Shown here: in pieces, positions 16,701 through 23,984 of the stretch
Position numbering within the stretch: the stretch's first letter is position 1
Layout: each line of letters opens with the position of its first letter
DNA from: Brucellaceae bacterium
GTDB lineage: Bacteria > Pseudomonadota > Alphaproteobacteria > Rhizobiales > Rhizobiaceae
Assembly: GCA_020637755.1 (NCBI GenBank)
Contig: JACKJW010000011.1
Location: forward strand, 1 to 64,000
DNA length: 64,000 nucleotides
Direction: 5' to 3'
Program-made: the position numbers and the translations under genes
Notes under the pieces: model-generated
Database searches by the model: none
What the model saw: the letters and a program-made list of their open reading frames with translations, nothing else
What the model was told of the DNA's origin: nothing

Positions 16701-17553
16701 CCACAAGGTCTATCTGCGCACCGGCGAATTCGACGATGGCCGTCTCGGCGAGATCTTCATCGACATGCACAAGGAAGGTGCCGCCTTCCGCGCCATGATG
16801 AACAACTTCGCCATCGCCATCTCGCTCGGCCTGCAATATGGCGTGCCGCTGGACGAGTACGTGGAGGCCTTCACCTTCACCAAATTCGAGCCGGCCGGCA
16901 TGGTCATCGGCAACGACGCCATCAAGAACGCCACCTCGATCCTCGACTACGTGTTCCGCGAACTGGCCGTCTCCTATCTCCAGCGCCATGACCTGGCCCA
17001 TGTGGACACGTCGGATTTCGGCAACACCGCGCTCGGCAAGGGCATTTCGGAAGGCAAGGCACAGCCCGTCTCCAAGGGCCTCACCCGCGGCGCCACGCTG
17101 AAGGTCGTCACCGGCACCGATGCACCGAAGGGTTCCGCCACCCCGGCCGCCAAGCCAGTCGCCAAGGCCCCCACCGCCTCGGCTAGTGCCCCGGTTGTCC
17201 GCTCCGTCTCTTCCGCCGCCACCGCGCTCGCCCCCGCCACCACCGTGGTGGAACTGCGCGAGGAGGCTTCCGCCTTCAAGCGGGATTACGAGGAGCGTGC
17301 CAAGGAATTCGTGGAAGAAGTGGAGATGGACGAGCTCTTCTCCGATGACGCCCAGGCCGAGGCCGCAACCGCCAAGGCGGACGCCGATGCCGCGAAGGCC
17401 CAGGCGAAAAAGCTGGAAACCGACCGCCGCGCCAAGGCGATCATGCAGGGCTACACCGGCAACTCCTGCCCGGAATGCCAGAACTTCACCATGGTGCGCA
17501 ACGGCACCTGCGAGAAGTGCGACACATGTGGGTCAACGAGCGGGTGCAGCTGA
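13741..17553 (+). CDS. nrdJ: vitamin B12-dependent (class II) ribonucleoside-diphosphate reductase
   Basis: The 1,270-residue enzyme makes deoxyribonucleotides using adenosylcobalamin to generate the thiyl radical, independent of oxygen. Landmarks include the substrate loop FKYGSGTGSNFSHLRG near residue 222, NPCSEYMFLDDTACNLASLN near 470 with an active-site cysteine, and the PTGTIGLVMDCDTTGIEPDF motif. The C-terminal redox/zinc tail has CPEC, CEKC and a final TSGCS. An alanine/proline-rich linker precedes this tail. Length fits the long alphaproteobacterial NrdJ. ATG 13741 follows AAGGGGA and begins MRIERKFTTAETG as in homologues. NrdR and DnaA signals upstream suggest dNTP- and replication-linked control. 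Confidence 0.97.
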   Translation: MRIERKFTTAETGAYGTIEFRKATSEIRNPDGSIVFRLENIDVPARCSQVAADILAQKYFRKAGVPARLKKVEENDVPSFLWRSVADEAALAKLPEDERYGSETDARQVFTRLAGTWTYWGWKGGYFASEDDAAAFMDELSYMLANQMVAPNSPQWFNTGLHWAYGIDGPGQGHFYVDPFTGKLTSSKSAYEHPQPHACFIQSVGDDLVNEGGIMDLWVREARLFKYGSGTGSNFSHLRGEGEKLSGGGKSSGLMSFLKIGDRAAGAIKSGGTTRRAAKMVVVDADHPDIESYIDWKVNEEQKVAALVTGSKIVRQHLTAIMKACVNCEGHDDDCFDPKINTALKREIKAAKKNQVPENYIKRVIQFARQGYTSIEFKTYDTDWDSEAYLTVSGQNSNNSVSLKDDFLRAVENDGDWNLIRRIDGKVHKTLKARDLWEKIGHAAWASADPGLHFNTTMNDWHTCKAAGDIRASNPCSEYMFLDDTACNLASLNLLQFKNAETARIDIAAYEHAVRLWTVVLEISVMMAQFPSKQIAKLSYEYRTLGLGFANIGGLLMTSGIPYDSAEGRAICGALSAIMTGVSYATSAEMAGELGAFPDYKRNADHMLRVIRNHRRAAHGLGEGYEGLAVNPVPLDHAACPDAALVEHATKAWDRALELGEKHGYRNAQATVVAPTGTIGLVMDCDTTGIEPDFALVKFKKLAGGGYFKIINRAVPEALRTLGYTESQIAEIEAYAVGHGNLNQAPGVNPSTLRAKGFTDEKIEAVNAACKSAFDIKFVFNKWTLGEDFCKDVLKLTDEQLNDMAFEMLPALGFARKDIEAANIHVCGAMTLEGAPMLKAEHLPVFDCANPCGKIGKRYLSVDSHILMMAAAQPFISGAISKTINMPNDATVDDCKSAYMLSWKLALKANALYRDGSKLSQPLNASLISDEEDEDDALEAIVEAPKAAAAAAISEKIVERIIEKVTREREKLPNRRKGYTQKAIVGGHKVYLRTGEFDDGRLGEIFIDMHKEGAAFRAMMNNFAIAISLGLQYGVPLDEYVEAFTFTKFEPAGMVIGNDAIKNATSILDYVFRELAVSYLQRHDLAHVDTSDFGNTALGKGISEGKAQPVSKGLTRGATLKVVTGTDAPKGSATPAAKPVAKAPTASASAPVVRSVSSAATALAPATTVVELREEASAFKRDYEERAKEFVEEVEMDELFSDDAQAEAATAKADADAAKAQAKKLETDRRAKAIMQGYTGNSCPECQNFTMVRNGTCEKCDTCGSTSGCS

Positions 17554-17581
17554 GGGGAAGATAACTCGAATTGACAACCAT

Positions 17582-17616
17582 AGGTCGCCCAATAATATTG
17601 GGTGACCTTTATTTTG
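17582..17616 (+). terminator. 12-bp stem-loop with T-rich tail after nrdJ
   Basis: AGGTCGCCCAAT (17582-17593) and ATTGGGTGACCT (17597-17608) pair along 12 positions with one G-U, followed by a T-rich run. It fits a rho-independent terminator for nrdJ. It ends only 20 bp before the ATG of the next gene, so it could also be an operator for the following gene pair. Confidence 0.6.
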
Positions 17617-17628
17617 TGCGATGATTCT

Positions 17629-18414
17629 ATGACCAAGCAAATTGGCGAGAGGGCCGGAAAGGCTATTCAGGACAACCATCCTGAATTGATATCCTTTGGA
17701 GGAATTTCCGGCCTTACAGCGATGGATATTTTTTCCTTCGATTCATTCGCTACGTTCTCCGCTCTAACCGTTGCCGTATTTTCTTCAATTTTTTTGTCAT
17801 ACCGTCGGAACAATAAGATCACTGAGAGAGTTAATCACATTTCAACGCTAGAAGCAGTGATAAGAGATGGACACAGAAATTTTTATGACGTCTGGGACGA
17901 CAAAGCGCGGGAAATATATCAAGAACTAACAATGGACGTGAAGTCGCGACTAACGATATACAAGTTCGACAATGAGATCAAAAAATTTCGTCTCCTGGGC
18001 CGATACTCGGATAACGCTGAATTTCGCGAAAGAAGACGCGACGTATACCCGCCCGATCAAGGGGTTATTGGCAAGGCTTGGTCATCCGGCGAATGTTATG
18101 TAAAGGCTCTACCGAATCCAGTTACGAATTGGGATAAGTATGCTGATGAAAACTTAAAGTTTTTTGGCATTCCGCGAGATGTTTTAGAAAAAATTAGAAT
18201 GAAGTCTACTTGCTTCTATGCATTCACATTAAGAGATGACAGAAGTATTCCATTTGCAATAATTTTGATTGAATCAGTTAAGCGCGACTCAATTGATCGA
18301 CAAAAAATTGATCAAAAGTTTGAGAACGGCCATGCCCGCGAGATCTCGGCTATGATAAAATCTCTCGCTTTCATGGAACCCAGCCTTCGAGCAGCACAGG
18401 ATCTTGGCTTATGA
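17629..18414 (+). CDS. membrane-anchored GAF-like domain protein, putative effector of a two-gene module
   Basis: The 261-residue protein is not recognised by name. It has one clear hydrophobic segment (about residues 38-58, ending in SYRRNN), a coiled linker, then a GAF-like domain at about 90-225. The latter includes DQGVIGKAWSSGE near 143 and a closing beta strand PFAIILIESVKRD near 208, both usual GAF landmarks. This suggests a membrane-tethered ligand sensor. The 4-base ATGA overlap with the next gene implies coupled translation. Base composition is about 37% GC in sampled stretches against more than 60% in flanks, a sign of transfer. A GTG at 17602 is an alternative start but would run through the stem-loop. 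Confidence 0.75.
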   Translation: MTKQIGERAGKAIQDNHPELISFGGISGLTAMDIFSFDSFATFSALTVAVFSSIFLSYRRNNKITERVNHISTLEAVIRDGHRNFYDVWDDKAREIYQELTMDVKSRLTIYKFDNEIKKFRLLGRYSDNAEFRERRRDVYPPDQGVIGKAWSSGECYVKALPNPVTNWDKYADENLKFFGIPRDVLEKIRMKSTCFYAFTLRDDRSIPFAIILIESVKRDSIDRQKIDQKFENGHAREISAMIKSLAFMEPSLRAAQDLGL

Positions 18415-18890
18415 AAACGCAACCCGTCATCAGTCTATTCGAGACAATCTGCTCCGAGCTACTCCCAATTCGCTCTCTGAGTGGCTACCGCTTGCTAGCC
18501 ATCAGCTTTCTCTGTGATTGGAAACATGCAATTGAATACGAACGCCCAATCACATCTTGCAAGTGGTCGATTTTAAAGAATAACGTATCAAGCGAAGACG
18601 CCGAAAGGGAACTTCTTGAATGGGATAAGATTGAGCGACCAGCAAGCGGTATTAAGGAAAATATAATAGCAAGATCGAGCATGAGGTGGAGGTTTCTGCA
18701 ATTCTCTACAGAGACGGAAGTTTGCAGGCATGTTATTTCTGCAATTGGCCACATGAGTGACTTTAATATCGAAAGAATTGTAATATCCACTTATCCTTAT
18801 AAAATTAGAGGAGACCTAAATCTTTCTCAGCTTGCGATAGAATACAGGAACCTTTATGGGAAAGAATATATAAAGCGAGCGAGTGCATAG
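18411..18890 (+). CDS. Panacea (DUF4065)-like protein, putative antitoxin
   Basis: The 159-residue product resembles the Panacea/DUF4065 domain. Early on it has YRLLAISFLCDWKHAIEYERPIT (about residues 25-48), the helix that in the family reads roughly L-x-YLADWK-x-A-x-x-x-GxxIT. Near the end it has VISTYPYKIRGDLNLSQLA followed by EYRNLY, matching the family's STYP and LA-x-EY pattern. Panacea domains are established as versatile antitoxin domains that pair with unrelated toxins, including membrane-active ones. Here it overlaps the stop of the membrane GAF-like gene by four bases. This is a by-eye family match without a search, so the assignment is provisional. Confidence 0.6.
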   Translation: MKTQPVISLFETICSELLPIRSLSGYRLLAISFLCDWKHAIEYERPITSCKWSILKNNVSSEDAERELLEWDKIERPASGIKENIIARSSMRWRFLQFSTETEVCRHVISAIGHMSDFNIERIVISTYPYKIRGDLNLSQLAIEYRNLYGKEYIKRASA

Positions 18891-18924
18891 GAAAAATAGT
18901 AAATAATATGCCTTAGGGGGCATT

Positions 18925-19212
18925 ATGTCGGAGAAAATTAGTGTCGCATTGATTGGGATCGCAGGCGCTGGTCTGGCTGCATGGCTTGGTGCAATTCAAG
19001 TTCAGGTCAACGATCAAGCAAAATCAATTGCCGACATCAAAAAAGAAAACAATCAGATCAAATCTGGCCAAGCACTCGATATTGAGAAAATTAAACAATG
19101 CGAGCGACTTGGTTTGCAGATAATAAATGAAGAAGAGGCCAATGATATTGGCGGCGAACGAATTGCAACTGATTTGTTCGAGAAAATGGGCTGCGACCTA
19201 ACAAAGAAATAA
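18925..19212 (+). CDS. small membrane protein with coiled coil, unknown function
   Basis: A 95-residue protein with an N-terminal hydrophobic helix (about residues 6-22, ISVALIGIAGAGLAAWLGA) and then a charged heptad-like region (25-60, KSIADIKKENNQIK) that should form a coiled coil. Two cysteines occur in KQCERLG and MGCDL. TAGGGGG precedes the ATG. It is AT-rich like the two preceding genes and on the same strand 34 bp downstream, so it belongs to the same transferred segment. No family is recognised; similar single-helix coiled-coil proteins occur as phage or toxin-antitoxin accessory products. Confidence 0.65.
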   Translation: MSEKISVALIGIAGAGLAAWLGAIQVQVNDQAKSIADIKKENNQIKSGQALDIEKIKQCERLGLQIINEEEANDIGGERIATDLFEKMGCDLTKK

Positions 19213-19566
19213 TGGTGCCGCTAATGACCGCCAGCGCCGCAGAACGCGCTACCTTTCTCGACTGCCGCGTCCATCTCAACATCACGGAATGGTTCCTTGG
19301 CCATCAAGCCCGACGATGACGACGGTGCCCTGAGCACCCCTCATCCGTCTCGTCGCTGCGCTCCGATCCACCGCCCGGGGCGAGCCACGGGTCTCGCCCG
19401 TCCTTCGGACCCCACAAGGGGAGAAGGGAGGAGCATTGCGGGGGCGTTTGCGCCTATCGCAGACGCTGGAGAACGAGCGGGGCGGTACAGCCGCGCCCTA
19501 CCCCCAAACAAAAAAGCCCGGCGCTTGCGGCACCGGGCTTCCGTCAAACATCAATGGAACTGCGCG
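19213..19566. repeat. intergenic repeat-like sequence at the right edge of the AT-rich insertion
   Basis: GC content returns to the chromosomal level here. The stretch CCCTCATCCG at about 19338 through GGGGAGAAGGG near 19430 resembles the palindromic intergenic elements scattered through Rhizobiales genomes. No integrase, transposase or tRNA is present. The end of the region contains the helicase terminator. Short open frames are arginine/proline rich and not credible. Confidence 0.5.
19511..19540 (-). terminator. rho-independent terminator of the DEAD-box helicase gene
   Basis: On the minus strand AAGCCCGGTGCC pairs with GGCGCCGGGCTT-like sequence around GCAA and is followed by TTTTTT. It lies 27 bp beyond the helicase stop. 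Confidence 0.8.
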
Positions 19567-21162
19567 TCACGCGCCGAGCATGCGCTTCAGCCCGGCATCG
19601 TTGCCATTGGCGGCGGGCTTGCGTTCCCCGCGGTCACCGGAAACCGGCTGGCCGAAGGAGGGCGCCTTGCCGCCCGGATTGCCACCAGACGCTCCGCCAC
19701 GGCGGCGCTTGCGTCCCTTGCCCTGAGGCGCGGCACCATCGGCGCGCTGCTCGCCGGGCTTGGCTGCATTGCGGCCCTGGCCTGAGGGTTTGGCATTGCG
19801 TGCCTCGCCGGATCGCGCCTGCTGGGCATTGCGCGCCTCGCCCGGCGCACCGGCCGGCTTGCCGCCACGGCGGCGTTTGCGGCGGCGGGTCGCGCCCTCT
19901 TCACCGGTGTCGGCACGCGGTGCATCGCCACGGCGGCGCTCGCCTCCGGGCTTGCGCGCGACCTGCTGCGGCTTGCGGTTGGTGGTGCTGGCCCGGTCCT
20001 CGCCACGCGGCGCGGCGGGAATCGGTGCGGCATCCGACAGGTCGGTCTCCAGCACCGGGATCTTCATGCCGGTCAGCTTCTCGATGTCGCGCAGAAGCAC
20101 CCGTTCGGAGGCATCGCAGAAGGCCACCGCATGGCCGGACCGCCCGGCGCGCGCCGTGCGCCCGATCCGGTGCACATAGACTTCCGGCACATTCGGCAGT
20201 TCATAGTTGAAGACGTGCGAAACATCGTCGATGTCGATGCCGCGCGCGGCAATATCGGTCGCGACCAGGATTTTCAGCGAGCCGTCGCGGAAGGCCGCCA
20301 GCGTCTTCTCGCGCTGGTTCTGGCTCTTGTTGCCGTGGATCGCCTGCGCCATGACGCCCGCGCGCTCCAGCAACTGGCAGAGCTTGTTCGCCCCGTGCTT
20401 GGTGCGGGTGAAGACGACGGCGCGCTCCATCGCGGCATCCTTCAGCATGCGGGCAAGCAGGCGCGGTTTTCCCGCCTTTTCCAGAAACACCACCTGCTGT
20501 TCGATGCGCTCGATCGGCTTGGAGGCCGGCGTCACCGCCACTTCCAGCGGATCGGTCAGGAAATCATCGGCCAGCGAGCGGATTTGCGCGGGCATGGTGG
20601 CCGAGAACAGCAGCGTCTGGCGCTTCTTCGGGGCCTTGCCCATGATGCGGCGGATCGCCGGGAAGAAGCCGAGGTCGAGCATCTGGTCGGCCTCGTCCAG
20701 CACGACGGTTTTCACGCCTTCCAGCGTGATGGCGCCTTCGTCCATCAGGTCGAGCAGGCGGCCCGGCGTGGCGATCAGGAAGTCGACGCCGCGCGCCATG
20801 GCGCGCACCTGCGGCCCGGCCTTCACGCCGCCGATCACGACGGCAACGGAGGGCTTCAGCGCCTTGCCATAGGCGTGGACGGAATCGGCGATCTGCGCGG
20901 CCAGTTCGCGCGTCGGCGCCAGCACCAGCACGCGCGCCGTCTTCGGCCGCGAGGGCGTGCGGTCGCGCGCCAGCCGGTCCAGTTGCGGCAGCACGAAGGC
21001 CGCCGTCTTGCCCGTGCCCGTCTGGGCAATGCCCAGAACGTCGCGGCCGGTAAGCATCACCGGGATCGACTTCTGCTGGATGGGCGTGGGAGTTTCGTAG
21101 CCCTCGGCCAGAACGGCCTTGAGGACGGGCTCGGCCAGGCCGAGGTCATGAAATGTGGTCAA
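19567..21162 (-). CDS. rhlE: DEAD-box RNA helicase, RhlE type
   Basis: The roughly 531-residue ATP-dependent RNA helicase has the full motif set: PTPIQ (Q motif), AQTGTGKT (I), PTRELAAQI (Ia), TPGRLLD (Ib), DEAD (II), SATMP (III), VATDIAARGIDID (V) and HRIGRTARAG (VI). The last 130 residues are a basic, low-complexity Arg/Gly/Ala/Pro tail, typical of RhlE/DeaD proteins acting in ribosome assembly or mRNA turnover. The chosen start is TTG at 21162: it follows AGGGA and gives MTTFHDLGL as in homologues. The frame extends to another TTG at 21222 without a good ribosome site. Confidence 0.92.
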   Translation of the reverse strand: MTTFHDLGLAEPVLKAVLAEGYETPTPIQQKSIPVMLTGRDVLGIAQTGTGKTAAFVLPQLDRLARDRTPSRPKTARVLVLAPTRELAAQIADSVHAYGKALKPSVAVVIGGVKAGPQVRAMARGVDFLIATPGRLLDLMDEGAITLEGVKTVVLDEADQMLDLGFFPAIRRIMGKAPKKRQTLLFSATMPAQIRSLADDFLTDPLEVAVTPASKPIERIEQQVVFLEKAGKPRLLARMLKDAAMERAVVFTRTKHGANKLCQLLERAGVMAQAIHGNKSQNQREKTLAAFRDGSLKILVATDIAARGIDIDDVSHVFNYELPNVPEVYVHRIGRTARAGRSGHAVAFCDASERVLLRDIEKLTGMKIPVLETDLSDAAPIPAAPRGEDRASTTNRKPQQVARKPGGERRRGDAPRADTGEEGATRRRKRRRGGKPAGAPGEARNAQQARSGEARNAKPSGQGRNAAKPGEQRADGAAPQGKGRKRRRGGASGGNPGGKAPSFGQPVSGDRGERKPAANGNDAGLKRMLGA

Positions 21163-21513
21163 AGTGGTCTTTCCCTGCCGCAGGGGATCACTCGGACCCG
21201 CCGCTGCGGCGTGTTTCGTCAAAAATTCGGGGAAACCAGCGTAGATCGGCAGCCGTCGAAGAAAAGCACCCGGATGGGGCGCGGCGTGCGGGCAACGATC
21301 TTGTGGGACAATTGCAAGGTCGCCTCGGGCTGGGACCGGTCCGGTCCTCTACGCTCAAACCCGGCGACGCAGCTCCTCTGCCACGAAACCGTGTCGCAAA
21401 CAAGGCAGATCGCCGCACCGCTGTGCTGAAGGTGAAGAAACCATGATGAATGGGCCGCTGCGCCGGCCCGGCGGGTGTTGACTTGGCCGGACCGAAACGC
21501 CACATGCGCGGGC
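21163..21513. other. intergenic region between divergent helicase and hydrolase genes
   Basis: About 350 bp without a credible gene. It must contain the promoters for both divergent genes. Small palindromes such as GGACCGGTCC (near 21336) are visible, but no recognisable regulator site was found. Confidence 0.5.
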
Positions 21514-22068
21514 ATGAAAGTTTCGGATGCAGAAATCCTGATCGTTCCCGGTTACACCAATTCCGGGCCGGACCACTGGCAGAGCCGTTGGCAAGCCAAG
21601 CTCTCCACCGCGCGGCGCGTGGAGCAGGCGGAATGGTCCAAGCCGGTACGCGATGACTGGACCGCCCGCCTTGTCGAAGAGGTGGACAGGGCCACGAAAC
21701 CGGTGGTCCTTGTCGGCCACTCGCTCGGCAGCGCCGTCTGCGTGCTGGCAGCACCCGAAGTCGGCCGCAAGGTCGCCGGCGCCTTTCTGGTCGCCCCGCC
21801 CGACACATCAAATCCGGCCATCCGCCCAAAACACCTGATGACCTTCGGTCCCTACCCGCGCGATCCGCTGCCCTTCCCGTCACTGGTGGTGGCCAGCCGC
21901 AACGATCCCTTCTGCGCCCATGATGTGGCCGAGGATCTGGCGGCCAGCTGGGGATCGCTCTTTCTTGATGGCGGCGAAAGCGGCCACATCAATGCCGATT
22001 CCGGCCAGGGCCCCTGGCCGGAAGGCATCCTCGTCTTCGGTAAATTCCTGGCGCAGCTGAAGGCCTGA
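21514..22068 (+). CDS. RBBP9/YdeN family alpha/beta hydrolase
   Basis: A compact 184-residue serine hydrolase. IVPGYTNSGPDHWQSRWQ near the N-terminus is the signature of the RBBP9/YdeN family (DUF1234-like). The nucleophile elbow is GHSLGS (about residues 75-80), the acid lies in SRNDPF and the catalytic histidine in GESGHIN. Family members are predicted peptidases or esterases; no substrate is known. Start at 21514 gives the standard N-terminus; an upstream in-frame ATG at 21475 adds 13 unconserved residues. Confidence 0.92.
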   Translation: MKVSDAEILIVPGYTNSGPDHWQSRWQAKLSTARRVEQAEWSKPVRDDWTARLVEEVDRATKPVVLVGHSLGSAVCVLAAPEVGRKVAGAFLVAPPDTSNPAIRPKHLMTFGPYPRDPLPFPSLVVASRNDPFCAHDVAEDLAASWGSLFLDGGESGHINADSGQGPWPEGILVFGKFLAQLKA

Positions 22069-22090
22069 GACGCCGGTCGCGCGTCACGGG

Positions 22091-22696
22091 TCAAGCGCGG
22101 TTGTTCAGCTCGCCTCGCAGCTTTCTGACCAGCATGCGCAGCAGGATGACGAAGATGAAGCCCGATGCCAGCGCACCCAGTACAGAAGATGCCATCTCGC
22201 TGGCTGCCTCGATTTGTGACGAGAACCAGACGCCAAGGCCAAGATAGAGCGAAACCCAGACAAGTTCGCCAAGACCCGAGGCCAGGGAAAAACGCAGCCA
22301 GGAAAACCGTCCTGACCCGGCGACGAAATTGATCCACGGGCCAACGGCAGAAAACAGCCATCGCGACAAAAAGACAGCGCTGACGCCCCTGCGGCCCAGC
22401 ATGGCCTGCGCCGAGCCTGCAAGATCGCGAACCTGCTGGGAGCGCGCCTGCTGAAGGCGGTCCATTGCCGGAACGGCTCGGCCGATGCCGTAGCCCACCT
22501 GATCACCCAGGAGTGCACCGGCCAGCGACGCGCCCGCAACACCCGCAAGATCGAGTTCACCGGCTCCGGCAAAGCCTCCGGCCGTCATCATCAGAAGTGA
22601 CGACGGGATGGGCACGGCCAAGCAGGAAAGAAACGTGACAGCAAACAGCAACCAGGCACCATAGTGCGGAATCATGCCCAGCAGCGCGTCGGTCAT
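22091..22696 (-). CDS. DedA family membrane protein
   Basis: A 201-residue polytopic inner-membrane protein of the DedA/SNARE-associated (VTT domain) family. Marks are GAWLLFAVTFLSCLAVPIPS in the first helix, GDQVGYGIGR, and SRWLFSAVGPWINFVAGSGR with the conserved arginine and G-P. Relatives such as DedA/YghB are phospholipid or undecaprenyl-phosphate flippases affecting envelope homeostasis. Its start overlaps the stop of the upstream 121-residue gene by four bases (ATGA), so the two are coupled. Confidence 0.92.
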   Translation of the reverse strand: MTDALLGMIPHYGAWLLFAVTFLSCLAVPIPSSLLMMTAGGFAGAGELDLAGVAGASLAGALLGDQVGYGIGRAVPAMDRLQQARSQQVRDLAGSAQAMLGRRGVSAVFLSRWLFSAVGPWINFVAGSGRFSWLRFSLASGLGELVWVSLYLGLGVWFSSQIEAASEMASSVLGALASGFIFVILLRMLVRKLRGELNNRA

Positions 22697-23058
22697 TGTT
22701 TTGAGCCGCTTTGGTCACCGGCGCGCCCGAGCTTTCTTGCCGCTTCCTCGACTGACCGGAGATAGGACGGCACATCCCGGCCCTTGCGGCTTGCCAGCTC
22801 CGAAAGGGATAACCGTCCCTCGCCCCGCTGCAGGTCGAGCTGTTCCATGAAGTGGTCGCGCTCGACCCCCCAACTGCGGGCAACATAGCCCGGCGTCATC
22901 CAGGCTTCCACCTGCTGGAACCGGTGGGCCGGGTCGGACCAGTAGATATAGGCAACGGTGAAACGCACCCCAAATGCCAGCAACGCCAGACCGGACAGGA
23001 CAGTCAGTCCGGCGAGCAGCCAATGGCGGCGAAGGACCGTGGTGATGGGGGGCGCCAT
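22693..23058 (-). CDS. small membrane protein of unknown function
   Basis: A 121-residue protein beginning MAPPITTVLRRHWLLAG. One long hydrophobic helix spans about residues 10-35; a soluble C-terminal part of about 80 residues follows, ending in a charged helix. The post-helix segment VAYIYWSDPAHRFQQVEAWMTPGYVARSWG looks like a conserved domain of its own. Coupling by ATGA to the dedA-like gene suggests that the two proteins act together at the membrane. The frame extends upstream to 23310, but that part overlaps the aldolase and is arginine-rich noise. Confidence 0.75.
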   Translation of the reverse strand: MAPPITTVLRRHWLLAGLTVLSGLALLAFGVRFTVAYIYWSDPAHRFQQVEAWMTPGYVARSWGVERDHFMEQLDLQRGEGRLSLSELASRKGRDVPSYLRSVEEAARKLGRAGDQSGSKQ

Positions 23059-23066
23059 GCCCGCTC

Positions 23067-23855
23067 TCACACCTCGCCCATCGCCTTGCGCGCCGTCTCC
23101 ACCATGGCCGCCGCCCCGGCGGCCATGTAGGCGCCCTCGTTCTGGATGGCGAGCAACTGGTAACCCATGGCGGCGTAAGGCCCGCATTGCGCCGGGTCCA
23201 CGCAATAGATGGCGGCGAGTTTGCCGGCGGCCTGCGTTTTGGCCGCGATTTCGCCAATCGCGGACGTCATGCCGTCGAGCTTCGGATTGATGGCAGCACC
23301 ACCGGTCCACGCGATGGAGAAATCCGATGGTCCGACAAAAATGCCGTCAATCCCGTCGACCGCGATGATATCGCCGGCCAGGGCGTAAGCCTCGCGGGTC
23401 TCGATCATCGCGAAGGCAAGCGTCTGCGCATTGGCGCTTTCCAGATAGGCCTGCCCTCCGGCCAGCCTGCGGCGCTGCACCGCATAGGTCGGTCCCCAGG
23501 AACGGCCGCCCAGGGGCGGATATTTCATCGCCGCGGCAAAGGCCTTGGCGTCTTCAACCGTGTTGATCATCGGCGCGATCACCGCATCGGCCCCGAAATC
23601 CAGCGCGCGGCTCGCCATGTCGAACCGTCCGACCGGCACCCGCACGATCGCGGGCTTTCCCGCTGACAGCACCGCAGGCAGGCAGCGCAGCACCGAGGCT
23701 TCGTCATGGCCGCCATGCTGCATGTCCATCGTCACCGCCGGGAAGGCGGTCGCAGCCAGAGCCTCCATCGTCACCGGATCGGGAATCGAGGACCAGGCGG
23801 TGAGAACCGTCTCTCCGCCGCGCAGCCGGCCGGCAAGGTTGGTCAAGGCAGTCAT
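23067..23855 (-). CDS. HpcH/HpaI aldolase family protein (2-keto-3-deoxy acid aldolase-like)
   Basis: A 262-residue metal-dependent class II pyruvate aldolase fold (TIM barrel). Recognisable elements are VTMDMQHGGHDEAS near residue 45 (catalytic histidine), AIVRVPVGRFDMASRALDFGADAVIAPMI around 70-100, and EN/AFAMIET and DGIFVGPSDFSIAWG-like segments binding the metal and substrate. Such enzymes cleave 4-hydroxy-2-ketoheptanedioate or 2-dehydro-3-deoxyglucarate; which substrate applies here is not determined. Start at 23855 follows AGGATG-like sequence and gives the normal length. Confidence 0.9.
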   Translation of the reverse strand: MTALTNLAGRLRGGETVLTAWSSIPDPVTMEALAATAFPAVTMDMQHGGHDEASVLRCLPAVLSAGKPAIVRVPVGRFDMASRALDFGADAVIAPMINTVEDAKAFAAAMKYPPLGGRSWGPTYAVQRRRLAGGQAYLESANAQTLAFAMIETREAYALAGDIIAVDGIDGIFVGPSDFSIAWTGGAAINPKLDGMTSAIGEIAAKTQAAGKLAAIYCVDPAQCGPYAAMGYQLLAIQNEGAYMAAGAAAMVETARKAMGEV

Positions 23856-23915
23856 GGCATCCTCCCGCGCGCGTGTTTGACTGATTATCTGACAGGCCGG
23901 TGACCTATAATCCAG

Positions 23916-23953
23916 CAAAAAGGCCGCGCAGGAAATGCCCCGCGCGGCCTTTG
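23916..23953 (-). terminator. terminator after the ATPase zeta subunit gene
   Basis: AAAGGCCGCGC and GCGCGGCCTTT form a strong stem; on the minus strand it ends in a run of T (A-run at 23917-23921 on the plus strand). It closes the zeta subunit transcript and may also insulate the aldolase gene. Confidence 0.75.
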
Positions 23954-23984
23954 AAATCCTCGCCCCTGCAGGGCCGCCAGCGTC

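Noticed and set aside
14476..17001. Long antisense open frame (841 codons) opposite nrdJ
   Set aside because: Composition is dominated by D, G, V, H and R from reading the complementary strand of a GC-rich gene; nrdJ itself has full family similarity.
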